64,000 bases of DNA from FEN-1279 sp964501535. Lineage in GTDB: Bacteria; Bacteroidota; Ignavibacteria; Tepidaquicellales; Tepidaquicellaceae. Position numbers and translations under genes: made by a program. Positions 23,404 to 32,900 of the stretch are shown here, piece by piece. The notes beneath the pieces are model-generated. The model had not been told where the DNA came from, made no database searches, and saw only the letters and a program-made list of their open reading frames with translations. The stretch is taken from NCBI GenBank assembly GCA_964501535.1, contig CAZCSV010000008.1:1-64000 (forward strand), read 5' to 3'. Numbering within the stretch: the stretch's first letter is position 1; the number at the start of each line of letters is the position of its first letter.

Positions 23404-24723
23404 TTATTTTATTAACACCATCCTTTTCGCGTCCGTAAAATCCCCGGCAACCAGCTTATAGAAATACACCCCTCCCGCCAAGTTGTTTGCCGTAAAACTG
23501 ACCGTGTAAAATCCCGCGGTTTTTCTTTCGTTCAATATTGATTTTACTTCTCTGCCGGTTATGTCGTAAAGCTTTATCGATACATAGCAGTCGAGCGGAA
23601 TATCAAAATCGATTTTTGTCGTCGGATTAAACGGGTTCGGATAATTCTGGTAAAGCTTATAACCGGCGGGGAATTCCTCGCTCCTCCTTGAAATATTAAT
23701 AAAAGAACCAAGCAGAGTATCCAACAATGTCGTATAATTCTCTATTACTATCTGCCTTGCCTGGTTGCATAAATATCTTTTAAGAAACTTAACCGTCCTT
23801 ATCTGAAAATATTCTATCGGATAATAGTTTTCGTGCCCTGCCCCGGGTACATAGTCCAGCTCGAACGGTCTTATCAGATTCCTGAACCGTTTCCTGATTT
23901 CATCGGAACCCATCGTCTTAATATAATTCGTGCAGTTGTATGCGTAACCCGTTCCATATGGTACAACTGCGTCGGCTGTTCCGTGAAACATCAATGTGGG
24001 TATTACGTTCGGGTTTTTTATGTATGCTGTATCAAGCAGACCCCCCGATATACTCACTATCGACTTTATTCGAAAAGAATTTCTGTACGAATTCGTTGCA
24101 GTGTCGAGCAGCCCGAGTTCCTGAACCAAAGCAGGGTTGTAATTATTCATATCCTCCTGCGCGGCAAACGATATCATTAAGCTCGTTACCGCTCCCGCGC
24201 TTATACCCGCAACGAACATATAATTCGTATCTATTCCGTATAAGTTGGCATTTGCTTTAAAGTAACGGAACGCCGACTTTGTATCCTGCATCGCTCTGTA
24301 CACTGCTTTTGCAAGCGAAAGCCCGCTGCCAAGACACAGAGAGGGATTTCCCCCCGTATTCCATCCAACCCTGTAATCGATTGATGCGCAAACATATCCT
24401 CGTGCGGAAAAATCCAACATCGGTATTTTTAAATCATATTTGTCCCCTGCGTAAAAGCCTCCTCCGTGCAACATTAGTATGAACGGCCGTTTCTGCAACG
24501 GGTCGATGGATAACTTCGGGTATGAAATAATAAATTTTAAATTCACGGGATTGCCGAGCCAGTCTGTGTTTTGCCCGTATGATATGCTTCCGAGCGTATC
24601 TACCTGCTCCAAACCGAAATAATATGTGGTGTCGAATCTTCCGGTTATGCAGTATTGCTGAGAATACGTAATTCCCGCAAAGAGAAAAATAAAAAAAGCA
24701 ATATAATATTCCGCTTTATTCAA
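23404..24723 (-). CDS. T9SS-sorted alpha/beta-hydrolase (esterase)
   Basis: A 439-residue exported hydrolase. The signal peptide ends near GITYSQ. The hydrolase core has an HGGGFYAGDK oxyanion motif (HGGG), the nucleophile elbow GISAGAV (Ser), HGTADAVVP carrying the acid residue, and GAGHENYYP with the catalytic His; this is the BD-FAE/carboxylesterase type. The C-terminal ~80 residues are a T9SS type A sorting domain (YPNPFNPTTKIDF, YDITGREV, AGGVYFYKL, KRMVLIK). It would act outside the cell or on its surface, probably on ester-linked polysaccharide substituents or other esters. It is a stand-alone gene with 70 bases to the lipoprotein gene. Confidence 0.9.
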   Translation of the reverse strand: MNKAEYYIAFFIFLFAGITYSQQYCITGRFDTTYYFGLEQVDTLGSISYGQNTDWLGNPVNLKFIISYPKLSIDPLQKRPFILMLHGGGFYAGDKYDLKIPMLDFSARGYVCASIDYRVGWNTGGNPSLCLGSGLSLAKAVYRAMQDTKSAFRYFKANANLYGIDTNYMFVAGISAGAVTSLMISFAAQEDMNNYNPALVQELGLLDTATNSYRNSFRIKSIVSISGGLLDTAYIKNPNVIPTLMFHGTADAVVPYGTGYAYNCTNYIKTMGSDEIRKRFRNLIRPFELDYVPGAGHENYYPIEYFQIRTVKFLKRYLCNQARQIVIENYTTLLDTLLGSFINISRRSEEFPAGYKLYQNYPNPFNPTTKIDFDIPLDCYVSIKLYDITGREVKSILNERKTAGFYTVSFTANNLAGGVYFYKLVAGDFTDAKRMVLIK

Positions 24724-24891
24724 TCAATAGTGTTTAATAATTTTATATTCACGACAAATTTATAATATTATTCGAAGAAATAATATATATTTATGCTTTT
24801 AAGATATAAAAATATCTCTAATAACTGCCTTTTTTTCTTTTTGATTTACATTTAAAAAAACATTTGTTTAAACTAAATTGCTATAAATAAT

Positions 24892-24899
24892 TACTTTTG
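24892..24899 (+). promoter_or_regulatory. Putative -7 box TACTTTTG
   Basis: TACTTTTG matches the Bacteroidota -7 consensus TAnnTTTG only six bases before the ATG at 24905, so the transcript would be leaderless or nearly so. No well-spaced TTTG element is evident, so confidence is limited. Confidence 0.35.
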
Positions 24900-24904
24900 C
24901 CTAA

Positions 24905-26200
24905 ATGTTCGAAGAAATAGTTGAGAAAAAATACAATCCGCTGAAAATCATTACCGGTGAGTTAAAAACAATATCCCTCGATACAATTAAAAACAGCGAC
25001 TTGCCCCTTTATGCAATCAACTTCCTTTCTGCCGAACAAATAGAAATTAACGACAGAAACACCCTCGATACTCTGCTCGAAAAATCCGTAAAGCTAATCG
25101 TAAACTATTCCCTGAGACCAAAATGGACTATCGTTAATTATTTCTTTGGAGGATTTGACTCCAAACCTGCAGATGAAATATTAAGGAAAGCCGAGGTTTT
25201 CCGCTTTTACAGGTATTACATCGATTTAATTACAAATCATATCAACGATAACGCGCTGATGTTCCTGACACAGGATGAGGTAAAATACCTCGCCGACGAA
25301 GCTAATAAAGTAGTCCTGGAAAAACTGGTAAAGAACACTTCAAGCGTAAAAATAAAAAATTTCTTTTCGCAGGTATATAAATTAAAATATGGGGACGATA
25401 AAGAAATTAATCTCGACTGGAGCGTGCCGTTCCTTTTCATAAAACTCTTCCTCGAAGATAAAGGCTTTACTGAACTGCTCGAAAAATTCAGCATTATTCC
25501 CGGTCTCGATGACACAATGGAAATAGAAATGAAAACCGCTATTAAAGTCCTAACCGATAAATATTATGTGAATAGTGACCTCTTTGTCATAAAAGACGAA
25601 CCCCAAAAAATAAATACAGAAAACGAAATAACCGAAGTAAAGCAGGAAAAACAAAAAGAAACAGTTGTAACAGAAAAAAATATTCAGTCGGAAAGAATCG
25701 ATTTAACGTCAGAAATAAAAACAGAAGAAAAAATACCCGGAACTATCCCCGAGAAAACTGTTTCGGAAGAAGAGGATAAACCAAAGGGAATAATAAGAAT
25801 AATTAAGAATATCCCGACAAAAAAAATACTCCGCAATGAAAAAAATATAACCGTCGGGAACATCAAATCCGCGGAAGAAACCAAAAAAGTACAGACCGAA
25901 AGACCTCCCGCTGAAAAAGAAATCCACGTAAGAAAAGAAAAACCATACGGGGAAGAAAAATTAAAGTATCTCTTTAAACAGGAAGAAATTATTTATATCA
26001 GGAAAAAAATATTTAAGGACAGTAAATCGGCGATGTACGAAGCCTTCGGAGAACTTGAAAAATACGAAACGTGGCAGGAAGCATCGGATTATCTCAAAGA
26101 AATCTTTCTGAAAAACAAAGTGGATTTATATAATAAATATACGGTCTTATTTGTTGACCTGCTTAATGACCATTTTTCAAAAATCGAGAAAGGTAAATAA
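24905..26200 (+). CDS. Conserved-looking hypothetical protein upstream of obg
   Basis: A 431-residue soluble protein that I do not recognise. The N-terminal ~235 residues look like an all-helical globular domain (for example RPKWTIVNYFFGGFDSKP). Residues ~235-355 are a low-complexity linker rich in Glu, Lys, Thr and Pro. The last ~75 residues form a second helical domain (KLKYLFKQEEIIYIRKKIF). There is no signal peptide or membrane span. Its stop is three bases before obg, so it is co-transcribed with obg and surE. The position suggests a link to ribosome assembly or growth control, but the sequence itself does not show it. Confidence 0.8.
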   Translation: MFEEIVEKKYNPLKIITGELKTISLDTIKNSDLPLYAINFLSAEQIEINDRNTLDTLLEKSVKLIVNYSLRPKWTIVNYFFGGFDSKPADEILRKAEVFRFYRYYIDLITNHINDNALMFLTQDEVKYLADEANKVVLEKLVKNTSSVKIKNFFSQVYKLKYGDDKEINLDWSVPFLFIKLFLEDKGFTELLEKFSIIPGLDDTMEIEMKTAIKVLTDKYYVNSDLFVIKDEPQKINTENEITEVKQEKQKETVVTEKNIQSERIDLTSEIKTEEKIPGTIPEKTVSEEEDKPKGIIRIIKNIPTKKILRNEKNITVGNIKSAEETKKVQTERPPAEKEIHVRKEKPYGEEKLKYLFKQEEIIYIRKKIFKDSKSAMYEAFGELEKYETWQEASDYLKEIFLKNKVDLYNKYTVLFVDLLNDHFSKIEKGK

Positions 26201-26203
26201 ATT

Positions 26204-27196
26204 TTGTTTTTAGACTACGCGAAAATATATATCAAATCAGGCGATGGGGGGAACGGCTGCGTCAGCTTCCGCAGGGAAAAATATGTGCCCCGTGGAGGAC
26301 CTAACGGCGGAGACGGAGGAAAAGGCGGCGATATTATTTTTAAGGCATCTTCCCAGCTATCGACATTAATTGATTTTAGATATAAAGCACATTATAGAGC
26401 AGAACGGGGCAGGCATGGGCAGGGAGGAGATAAAACAGGTAAAAACGGTCAGGATGTAACAATAAAAGTTCCTTGCGGAAGTCTTGTAAAAGACTTCGAG
26501 ACCGGCGGAGTGCTTGCGGAACTTCTAATAGACGGAGAAGAGCATATTATTCTGAAAGGGGGAAAAGGAGGAAAGGGCAATACACACTTTAAAACTTCCA
26601 CCAATCAGGCACCCCGTACAGCCGAAAAAGGTAAGCCGGGCGAAGAAAAAACTATCATCATCGAATTAAAACTTATCGCCGATGTCGGATTGGTAGGATT
26701 CCCAAACGCGGGTAAATCCACTCTTATTTCTAAAATATCGTCCGCTAAACCAAAAATTGCAGACTATCCGTTTACTACTCTCGTCCCAAATCTCGGTATC
26801 GTGAAATATGCAAACTACAATTCTTTTGTGGTCGCGGATATTCCCGGTATCATAGAGGGAGCCTCGAGCGGAAAAGGACTGGGAATACAGTTCCTCAGGC
26901 ATATAGAAAGAACCAGACTTCTGATTTTCTTAATCGATTCGACAAAATTCTCGGGTCATGAAAAAAATTTCCTTAAGGAATATAAAACTCTTTTAAAAGA
27001 ACTGGAAAATTATGAGGCAGACCTGCTCGATAAACCAAGAATATTATGCTTTACTAAAATTGATGCTATAACGGACAAACTTAAAACTAAACTCGAAAAA
27101 ACAAAAACCGATATTAATAAGATTTTAATCTCTTCAATAACAGGCGAAAACCTTAAAAAACTGAAAGATTTAATCTGGAAAAATTTACCGAAGTAA
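26204..27196 (+). CDS. obg: GTPase ObgE/CgtA
   Basis: A 330-residue essential GTPase for late 50S ribosome assembly. The N-terminal glycine-rich Obg fold (FLDYAKIYIKSGDGGNGCVS, RRGGPNGGDGGKGGD-like repeats) occupies ~1-158. The G domain has G1 GFPNAGKST, G2 FTT, G3 DIPGIIEGA and G4 FTKID. The variable C-terminal OCT domain is absent, as usual in this phylum. The start is TTG at 26204; the frame begins exactly where the family does (MF.DYAKI), so I accept it. It lies between the hypothetical gene (3-base gap) and surE (5-base gap). Confidence 0.96.
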   Translation: MFLDYAKIYIKSGDGGNGCVSFRREKYVPRGGPNGGDGGKGGDIIFKASSQLSTLIDFRYKAHYRAERGRHGQGGDKTGKNGQDVTIKVPCGSLVKDFETGGVLAELLIDGEEHIILKGGKGGKGNTHFKTSTNQAPRTAEKGKPGEEKTIIIELKLIADVGLVGFPNAGKSTLISKISSAKPKIADYPFTTLVPNLGIVKYANYNSFVVADIPGIIEGASSGKGLGIQFLRHIERTRLLIFLIDSTKFSGHEKNFLKEYKTLLKELENYEADLLDKPRILCFTKIDAITDKLKTKLEKTKTDINKILISSITGENLKKLKDLIWKNLPK

Positions 27197-27201
27197 TTTT
27201 T

Positions 27202-27963
27202 ATGAAAACTAAACCTACGATATTAATCAGTAACGACGATGGTATAGGAGCGGACGGAATTAAAGCTCTCGCAAAGGAAATTAAAAAATTTGCAAGCGTT
27301 ATCGTGGCGGCACCGCATACGCAACAAAGCGCCGTCGGACATTCTATTACTATGTCAAGCCCGATTCGCGTTAAAGAAGAATTGATTTTCAGGGACTTCT
27401 ACGGATATGCTGTCGAAGGTACACCAGCAGACTCCGTTAAACTGGCGGTTCATACACTCCTGAAAAATAAAAAAATCGATTTGCTGATTTCCGGTATTAA
27501 TCAGGGAGCTAATACGGCAATCAATACGATATACTCCGGTACTGTTTCCGCCGCAACGGAAGGTACAATCCTCGGTATTCCCTCGTTCGCAATCTCCCTT
27601 ACAAGCTATACTTATAAAGATTTTTCCGCCGCCGCAAAATTTGCATCCAAACTGGCTAAAGCGGTAATTAAAAACGGACTGCCGAAAGGAACACTTCTGA
27701 ATGTTAATGTCCCCGCTTTCAAAAAAATAAAAGGTGTTAAAATTACTAAACAGGGAAAATCTTCCTGGGATGATACTTACGAAATCCGATTCGACCCGGG
27801 AAACCGCAAATATTACTGGCTTACAGGAAGCATGCTGAAAATTGACAAGACAACAGAGTTCGATGTAAGAGCCGTTGACGAAGGATATATCTCCGTAACC
27901 CCCATACACTACGACCTTACAGATTATAAGATGTACGAAGAAATGCAATCGTGGAAAATATAG
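27202..27963 (+). CDS. surE: 5'/3'-nucleotidase SurE
   Basis: A 253-residue metal-dependent nucleotidase. Family motifs: ILISNDDGIGADGIKAL at the N-terminus (metal-binding Asp pair), VAAPHTQQSAVGHSIT, GTPADSVKLAV, SGINQGANTA and SGTVSAATEGT. It removes phosphate from nucleoside monophosphates in stress and stationary phase. It is the third gene of the hypothetical-obg-surE unit. The stop codon runs directly into a 9-bp tandem repeat. Confidence 0.95.
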   Translation: MKTKPTILISNDDGIGADGIKALAKEIKKFASVIVAAPHTQQSAVGHSITMSSPIRVKEELIFRDFYGYAVEGTPADSVKLAVHTLLKNKKIDLLISGINQGANTAINTIYSGTVSAATEGTILGIPSFAISLTSYTYKDFSAAAKFASKLAKAVIKNGLPKGTLLNVNVPAFKKIKGVKITKQGKSSWDDTYEIRFDPGNRKYYWLTGSMLKIDKTTEFDVRAVDEGYISVTPIHYDLTDYKMYEEMQSWKI

Positions 27964-28006
27964 AAGTTTGAAAGTTTATAAAGTTCATAAAGTTTATAAA
28001 GTTTGA
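27962..28006. repeat. 9-bp tandem repeat, AAAGTTTAT type
   Basis: Five consecutive 9-base units (agaagtttg, aaagtttat, aaagttcat, aaagtttat, aaagtttga) begin inside the surE stop codon. Related words recur in reverse at the end of the citrate synthase gene (28381-28410). The remaining 28007-28416 gap also holds an imperfect inverted repeat, AATTGCACAA/TTGTGCAATT (28113-28156), and the citrate synthase terminator; nothing coding. Confidence 0.55.
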
Positions 28007-28112
28007 TAAGAAAAACCGTAAATCTACTACCAGTTTTGTATCATTGTTTCGATTTCTACGCAGAAAAAGAACTTATTAATTTACAATAATTTAGAGAGCA
28101 ACTTTACATAAT

Positions 28113-28156
28113 AATTGCACAAATTTTTAGAAAAAAAGTGAAAAAATTGTGCAATT
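28113..28156. repeat. Inverted repeat AATTGCACAA / TTGTGCAATT
   Basis: Perfect 10-bp arms extended by A/T runs, 24 bases apart, in the gap between convergent surE and citrate synthase. It may be a weak bidirectional terminator. Confidence 0.4.
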
Positions 28157-28346
28157 TTAAATTTCAAACCAATAAAAATCTTTCGGTGAACTTTTTTAAA
28201 AACCGGCTACATCAAGATTAATATCTAAGATTATAAAATCTTTTATTTATAGAAAATCCGATATTTCAGAGAACAGACGATATACCATATTAATATATGG
28301 TATTTAATCCATACTATCAAGAGAAAAATTAACGTGAGAATATCTT

Positions 28347-28388
28347 TATAAAAAAAAAAGTTGTAAAGTTATTTAACCTTACAACTTT
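28347..28388 (-). terminator. Terminator of citrate synthase gene
   Basis: A perfect 10-bp stem AAAGTTGTAA/TTACAACTTT (28357-28366 and 28379-28388) followed on the minus strand by a run of ten T, 28 bases after the stop codon. Confidence 0.75.
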
Positions 28389-28416
28389 ATAAACCTTACC
28401 GACTTTATGGACTGCT

Positions 28417-29715
28417 TTATTTGGTTTTCTTTTCTTCCTTCTTTGAGCTTATAGTATTCTTTACCCACTTTGTCGTTACCGACTTCGGTCTGATAATCGG
28501 TGCCATCATTGCCCTGTTAATTATAAGTTGAGCCGCAAGCCCTATTATCCTCGATACGGAAAAGAGCACCGTGTAGTATTCGAACTCCGTCATACCGTAA
28601 TGGAATAACAATGCACCGCTCGCCGCATCTACGTTTGGCCACGGGTCCTTTACTTTTCCCCTCTCTTTCAAAATCGGCGGAACGACTTTAAATAACTGCT
28701 TTACGATTTTGAAAATTTCATCGTCCGCCATTACTTTATCGCCAAACTCCACAAAAGCTGTAAATCGCGGGTCTGTAACCCTGAGCACCGCGTGCCCGTA
28801 ACCAGAAATTACTTTTTTATTGTTTAGAAGATTTATAGCGTAGTTTCTTACTTCTTCGTCACTGGGCGGATGCCCGATATCATCCCGTAATTTTAAAATG
28901 AACCTGAGACATTCCTGATTGGCAAGTCCGTGCAAGGGTCCCGCAAGTCCGTTCAGTCCTGCCGATATAGCAAAATACATATCGGACAATGCCGAGCCTA
29001 CCGTCTGAGTTGCCATTGCACTTACATTTCCTCCTTCATGGTCGCTGTGTAAAACAAGATAAAGCCTCATCAGCTTTGCAAACGAACCGTCGGGGTCGTT
29101 CACGCCGAGTAATCTTGCGTAATTCGCTCCCCAGTCAAGCGAATAGTCCGGATTTATTCTCGGGCCCTTGTTGAATTTCCTTCTGTAAATATAAGCCGCT
29201 ATCACGGGAATCCTTGCTATCAGATTCAACGCATCCCAGAACATCGGCTCCCATAAATGGTCTTTCGGCATTCCCTCCTCATACCGTTTCTTGAAAAAAG
29301 ATTCGTTTTCCATTACCAGTACGGCTGTGTTCATCATTACCATCGGATGGGTTTCCATAGGCAGACCATTGATTACGTTCCATACATAAAACGGTACATC
29401 CATCCTTCGCTTCAATTCATTTTGAAGGTCTATCAGAGCCTCGTTGCCGGGAAGTTCACCTGTCAATAAAAGGTAAAAAATTTCTTCGGGTAATTTGTCG
29501 GTAAGCTCGAGAATCGGAATACCTCTAATTATTAATCCCGTATCTAACCCTACCTCAGATGTATCACAAAGTAAACCTTTTATACCCCTCATTCCTCCGT
29601 AAAGCTGTTCTATCGTTACTTCTCCTATTGCCGCCGAGGCGTTTTTTTCGACAATGCTTCTTGCTTCTTCTCTCAGTTTCGGGATTTGCGCTGCAATTCT
29701 GTCTTTTAATATCAT
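28417..29715 (-). CDS. gltA: Citrate synthase (type I, eukaryote-like)
   Basis: A 432-residue TCA-cycle enzyme that condenses acetyl-CoA and oxaloacetate. Catalytic signatures: LVLHSDHEGGNVSA (His), GLAGPLHGLANQE (His), and VDAASGALL (Asp). The N-terminal layout (IRGIPILELTDKLPEEIFYLLLTGELP) and length match the mitochondrial-like citrate synthases rather than the E. coli hexameric type. It is a single gene with its own terminator. With the ferredoxin-dependent 2-oxoacid oxidoreductase at 36-39 kb it fits a TCA cycle that could run in either direction. Confidence 0.95.
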   Translation of the reverse strand: MILKDRIAAQIPKLREEARSIVEKNASAAIGEVTIEQLYGGMRGIKGLLCDTSEVGLDTGLIIRGIPILELTDKLPEEIFYLLLTGELPGNEALIDLQNELKRRMDVPFYVWNVINGLPMETHPMVMMNTAVLVMENESFFKKRYEEGMPKDHLWEPMFWDALNLIARIPVIAAYIYRRKFNKGPRINPDYSLDWGANYARLLGVNDPDGSFAKLMRLYLVLHSDHEGGNVSAMATQTVGSALSDMYFAISAGLNGLAGPLHGLANQECLRFILKLRDDIGHPPSDEEVRNYAINLLNNKKVISGYGHAVLRVTDPRFTAFVEFGDKVMADDEIFKIVKQLFKVVPPILKERGKVKDPWPNVDAASGALLFHYGMTEFEYYTVLFSVSRIIGLAAQLIINRAMMAPIIRPKSVTTKWVKNTISSKKEEKKTK

Positions 29716-29867
29716 AGGTTTTATTGTTTAATTTTTGGAGCTAATTATATATTTATTTTTATTAACTAAAGAGCTATGTTAACTTTTTGTGGAATCATAA
29801 TAAAATTGAAATAAATCCTTATTAATATTAATTTAACATAATTTTAAAAATAAAAGTTTAAAAGGTT

Positions 29868-30542
29868 ATGAAAATAAAATATCACGGACATTCTTTTGTT
29901 CAACTGGAAAACGATAAATATTCAATACTAATTGACCCGTTTATCACCGGTAATCCGGCAACGAAAACAAAAGTCGAAGAATTAAAATGTGATTACATAA
30001 TCCTTACTCACGGGCACGGAGACCACATTTCCGACGCAGTCACAATTGCACAAAAGAATAATGCAATGATTATCAGCTCGTTTGAAATTGCAAACTATGC
30101 GGAATCAAATAATATAAAAGCCCATCCTTTGGGTATCGGCGGAGGATATAACTTTCCGTTCGGTCGCGTCAAATTAACACTCGCGCATCATTCTTCCTCG
30201 TTCCCGGACGGCTCGTATGCGGGAAACCCCGCAGGAGTGCTCGTTACTATGGACGGAAAAACAATATACCATGCAGGCGATACAGGGCTGTTTTATGATA
30301 TGAAGCTTATCGGAGAAATGAATAAAGTTGAAGTTGCCTTTCTGCCAATCGGCGATAACTTTACTATGGGTATCGATGACGCAGTTAAAGCCGCAGAATT
30401 TGTAAACGCTGAAATCACCGTCCCGATTCATTATAATACATTTGATATTATTAACGCCAATCCCGAAGACTTTAGAAGAAAAGTTGAATCAATCGGAAAG
30501 AAGTGTAAAGTCATCGGAATATGCGAGAGTATTGAAATATAG
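29868..30542 (+). CDS. UPF0173-type metal-dependent hydrolase (MBL fold)
   Basis: A 224-residue metallo-beta-lactamase-fold protein. Metal motifs are LTHGHGDHISD (HxHxDH), AHHSSSFPDGS, YHAGDTGLFYD, and PIHYNTF at the end. The start MKIKYHGHSFVQLE and the LPIGDNFTMGIDDA segment are characteristic of the UPF0173 family. The physiological substrate is not known. It lies directly before parA with a 38-base gap and may share its transcript. Confidence 0.9.
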   Translation: MKIKYHGHSFVQLENDKYSILIDPFITGNPATKTKVEELKCDYIILTHGHGDHISDAVTIAQKNNAMIISSFEIANYAESNNIKAHPLGIGGGYNFPFGRVKLTLAHHSSSFPDGSYAGNPAGVLVTMDGKTIYHAGDTGLFYDMKLIGEMNKVEVAFLPIGDNFTMGIDDAVKAAEFVNAEITVPIHYNTFDIINANPEDFRRKVESIGKKCKVIGICESIEI

Positions 30543-30580
30543 TTTTTATTTCCGAACATTAATGCATACTGGATAACTAA

Positions 30581-31363
30581 TTGACAAAAATAATTTCCAT
30601 TTCGAACCAAAAGGGCGGCGTTGGTAAAACCACAACAGCTGTGAATCTCTCTGCCTGTATCGCAGCCCTGGGGAAAAAAGTGCTTCTTATCGATGCAGAC
30701 CCGCAGGCAAATGCTACTACGGGTATCGGTATCGAGGCAAAAGACGATGGCAAAACAATTTATGAAATGCTGATATCGGACCAGAAAGCTGACCAGTGTA
30801 TAAAACCGACACAGGTGGAAGGTCTCGATATAATTACCTCGCACATAAATCTCGTTGCGGCGGAAATCGAACTGGTCGGGCTTCCATCAAGAGAGAGAAT
30901 ACTTAAAGATAAAATTTATGAGTTTATAGAAAATGACTCAAACGAAAGAAAATATCATTATGCTTTTATAGACTGCCCGCCTTCACTGAGCCTGATAACT
31001 TTGAATGCTTTAAATTGTGCACATACGGTTTTAATACCTGTTCAATGCGAGTATTATGCTCTGGAAGGGCTGACACAACTTCTCACAACCATTAAAATGG
31101 TGAAAAACACGTTTAATCCTGGACTGAATATCGAAGGCTATCTATTAACAATGTTCGATACGAGATTAAGACTGTCAAACCAGGTTGAAGCAGAGCTTCG
31201 GAAATATTTCGGTGATAAGGTTTTTAATACGAAAATTGCGCGAAACGTTAAACTCGGTGAGGCTCCAAGCTATGGAAAACCGATTACAATTTATGACCCT
31301 ATGTCTGTTGGAGCAAAAAATTATACGGAATTGGGTGAAGAGTTCATTCGCAGAAATCCATAA
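30581..31363 (+). CDS. parA: ParA/Soj chromosome partitioning ATPase
   Basis: A 260-residue ATPase that moves ParB-parS complexes. It has the deviant Walker A KGGVGKTTTAVNLS near the start, Walker A' LLIDADPQANAT, and Walker B FIDCPPSLSLIT. No N-terminal HTH extension, so it is the chromosomal Soj type. The start is TTG at 30581, giving the usual MTKIISISNQKGG beginning. It is followed by parB after 104 bases. Confidence 0.95.
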   Translation: MTKIISISNQKGGVGKTTTAVNLSACIAALGKKVLLIDADPQANATTGIGIEAKDDGKTIYEMLISDQKADQCIKPTQVEGLDIITSHINLVAAEIELVGLPSRERILKDKIYEFIENDSNERKYHYAFIDCPPSLSLITLNALNCAHTVLIPVQCEYYALEGLTQLLTTIKMVKNTFNPGLNIEGYLLTMFDTRLRLSNQVEAELRKYFGDKVFNTKIARNVKLGEAPSYGKPITIYDPMSVGAKNYTELGEEFIRRNP

Positions 31364-31467
31364 ACTTTCGGTAAAAAACAAAGGTTAATATTTTATTTGA
31401 CTTTACATCAGACATTTTATATGTTAATAATTATAATTTAAAAGTATTACTTAAAGAAATAAATATC

Positions 31468-32367
31468 ATGGAAACTAAAGGTGGTCTTGGTAAAGGCCTT
31501 TCGGCTCTATTCGACCAGAAAAATGTCGACGTTAATTCGATTTCTGTCCCAGGTGATATCGGACAGGATAAGATTCTTCTTGAAGTTGAAATTAATAAAA
31601 TAAATTTCAATCCTTTTCAGCCAAGGGAAGACTTCAACGAAGAAAAGCTTAACGAACTTGCTGAATCTATAAAACAAAAAGGACTGCTGCAGCCGGTTAC
31701 CGTTAAAATTTCCAAAGACAGAAAAAGTTTCGACTTAATCTCCGGAGAAAGAAGAGTTAGAGCGGCAGAAAAAATCGGGATGGTGAAAATTCCCGCCTAC
31801 ATTTATAAAACAGAAGACGACAGCAAGGAAAACATGCTCGAACTGGCTCTTGTTGAAAATATTCAGCGTGATGACTTAAATCCGATGGAACTCTCTGATT
31901 CATTCCAGAGACTGATGGATGAATGCGACCTGACACAGGAACAAATAGCCGAAAAAGTTTCCAAACAAAGAAGTACCGTTGCAAACTACCTCAGATTACA
32001 AAAACTTCCCGTAGACATAAAAATCAGCCTGCGGAAAAATGAAATCTCGGAAGCCCATGCCAGAACCCTGCTTCGGCTCGAAGACATAGATGAACAAATT
32101 GTTCTATGGAAAAAAATAATTTCGGATAATATTTCCGTCAGGCAACTCGAAAACATTACCAAACCGCATGCTAAACCAAAAAGGAAAAAAGAACCAAAAT
32201 CCGAAAGCGGAAACGACGCATACTTTAAAACTATAGAAGAAAAACTGAGATTGTTTTTCGGTACAAGAGTAAAAATAAAAAGTAAAACTAAATTTACGGG
32301 CGAAATAATTATCGACTATTATTCCGATGACGATTTGGAAAGAATTTTGGAAAAATGCGAGAAATAA
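31468..32367 (+). CDS. parB: ParB/Spo0J chromosome partitioning protein
   Basis: A 299-residue parS-binding CTP switch. Order: a start rich in KGGLGKGLSALF, the ParB/Srx nuclease-like domain with NPFQPREDFNEEKL and SGERRVRAAEKIG, then the helix-turn-helix (LTQEQIAEKVSKQRSTVANYLRL), a linker with HAKPKRKKEPKSE, and a C-terminal dimerisation segment. It works with the parA gene just upstream. I saw no perfect parS palindrome in this window. Confidence 0.95.
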   Translation: METKGGLGKGLSALFDQKNVDVNSISVPGDIGQDKILLEVEINKINFNPFQPREDFNEEKLNELAESIKQKGLLQPVTVKISKDRKSFDLISGERRVRAAEKIGMVKIPAYIYKTEDDSKENMLELALVENIQRDDLNPMELSDSFQRLMDECDLTQEQIAEKVSKQRSTVANYLRLQKLPVDIKISLRKNEISEAHARTLLRLEDIDEQIVLWKKIISDNISVRQLENITKPHAKPKRKKEPKSESGNDAYFKTIEEKLRLFFGTRVKIKSKTKFTGEIIIDYYSDDDLERILEKCEK

Positions 32368-32424
32368 TCCGGTGTATATTTTATTCCTTTATACCTGACT
32401 GACTCAGTTTATGTTTTCGTTTCT

Positions 32425-32432
32425 TACATTTG
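32425..32432 (+). promoter_or_regulatory. Putative -7 box TACATTTG of ridA
   Basis: TACATTTG fits the Bacteroidota TAnnTTTG promoter element 36 bases before the ridA start. A clear upstream TTTG at the right spacing is not evident. Confidence 0.35.
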
Positions 32433-32468
32433 CCTGTATAGTAATATAAAAATTTTAATATATATAAT

Positions 32469-32846
32469 ATGAAGAAAAAATTAACAAGCTCAAAAGCACC
32501 AAAACCCATAGGTCCATACTCCGTAGCTGTTAGCTACGGGAACCTGATTTTTACCTGCGGACAGATTCCTCTTGACTGTCAGGGAAACATCGTTGGTAAG
32601 GATATCAAAACACAAACCAGACAAACAATCGAAAATCTAAAGAATATCCTCGAAGAAAATAACTCTTCCATAGATAAGGTAATTAAAACCACGGTTTACC
32701 TGAAAGACATGGCTGAATTTGCCGAAATGAATGAAATATATAACGAATATTTTTCCGTGTCCGCTCCTGCACGCAGTACGCTCGAAGCTGCCCGATTGCC
32801 AAAAGACGTTAAAATAGAAATGGATGTAATCGCTTATCAGCAGTAA
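32469..32846 (+). CDS. ridA: RidA family enamine/imine deaminase
   Basis: A 125-residue trimer-forming enzyme that hydrolyses reactive 2-aminoacrylate-type imines made by PLP enzymes. Family marks: PKPIGPYSVAV near the start, IFTCGQIPLD, TVYLKDMAEFAEMNEIY, and SAPARSTLEAARLPKD with the conserved Arg, then IEMDVIAY at the end. It is a single gene facing rpsT across a shared terminator. Confidence 0.95.
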   Translation: MKKKLTSSKAPKPIGPYSVAVSYGNLIFTCGQIPLDCQGNIVGKDIKTQTRQTIENLKNILEENNSSIDKVIKTTVYLKDMAEFAEMNEIYNEYFSVSAPARSTLEAARLPKDVKIEMDVIAYQQ

Positions 32847-32900
32847 ACTTCGTGTGTGGAAATTTTTGAAATCGGTTTTATCGTCTCCGTTGGATTATAA

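Noticed and set aside
27355..27948. 197-residue minus-strand frame opposite surE
   Set aside because: surE motifs are unambiguous on the plus strand; the reverse frame has no family features.
27962..28006. CRISPR-like array
   Set aside because: Units are 9 bases without spacers; no cas genes anywhere in the window.
30581..32367. parS sites near parAB
   Set aside because: CACGTG cores occur inside tex (about 44.58 and 44.77 kb) but lack the full palindromic GTTTCACGTGAAAC-type context, so I do not call them.
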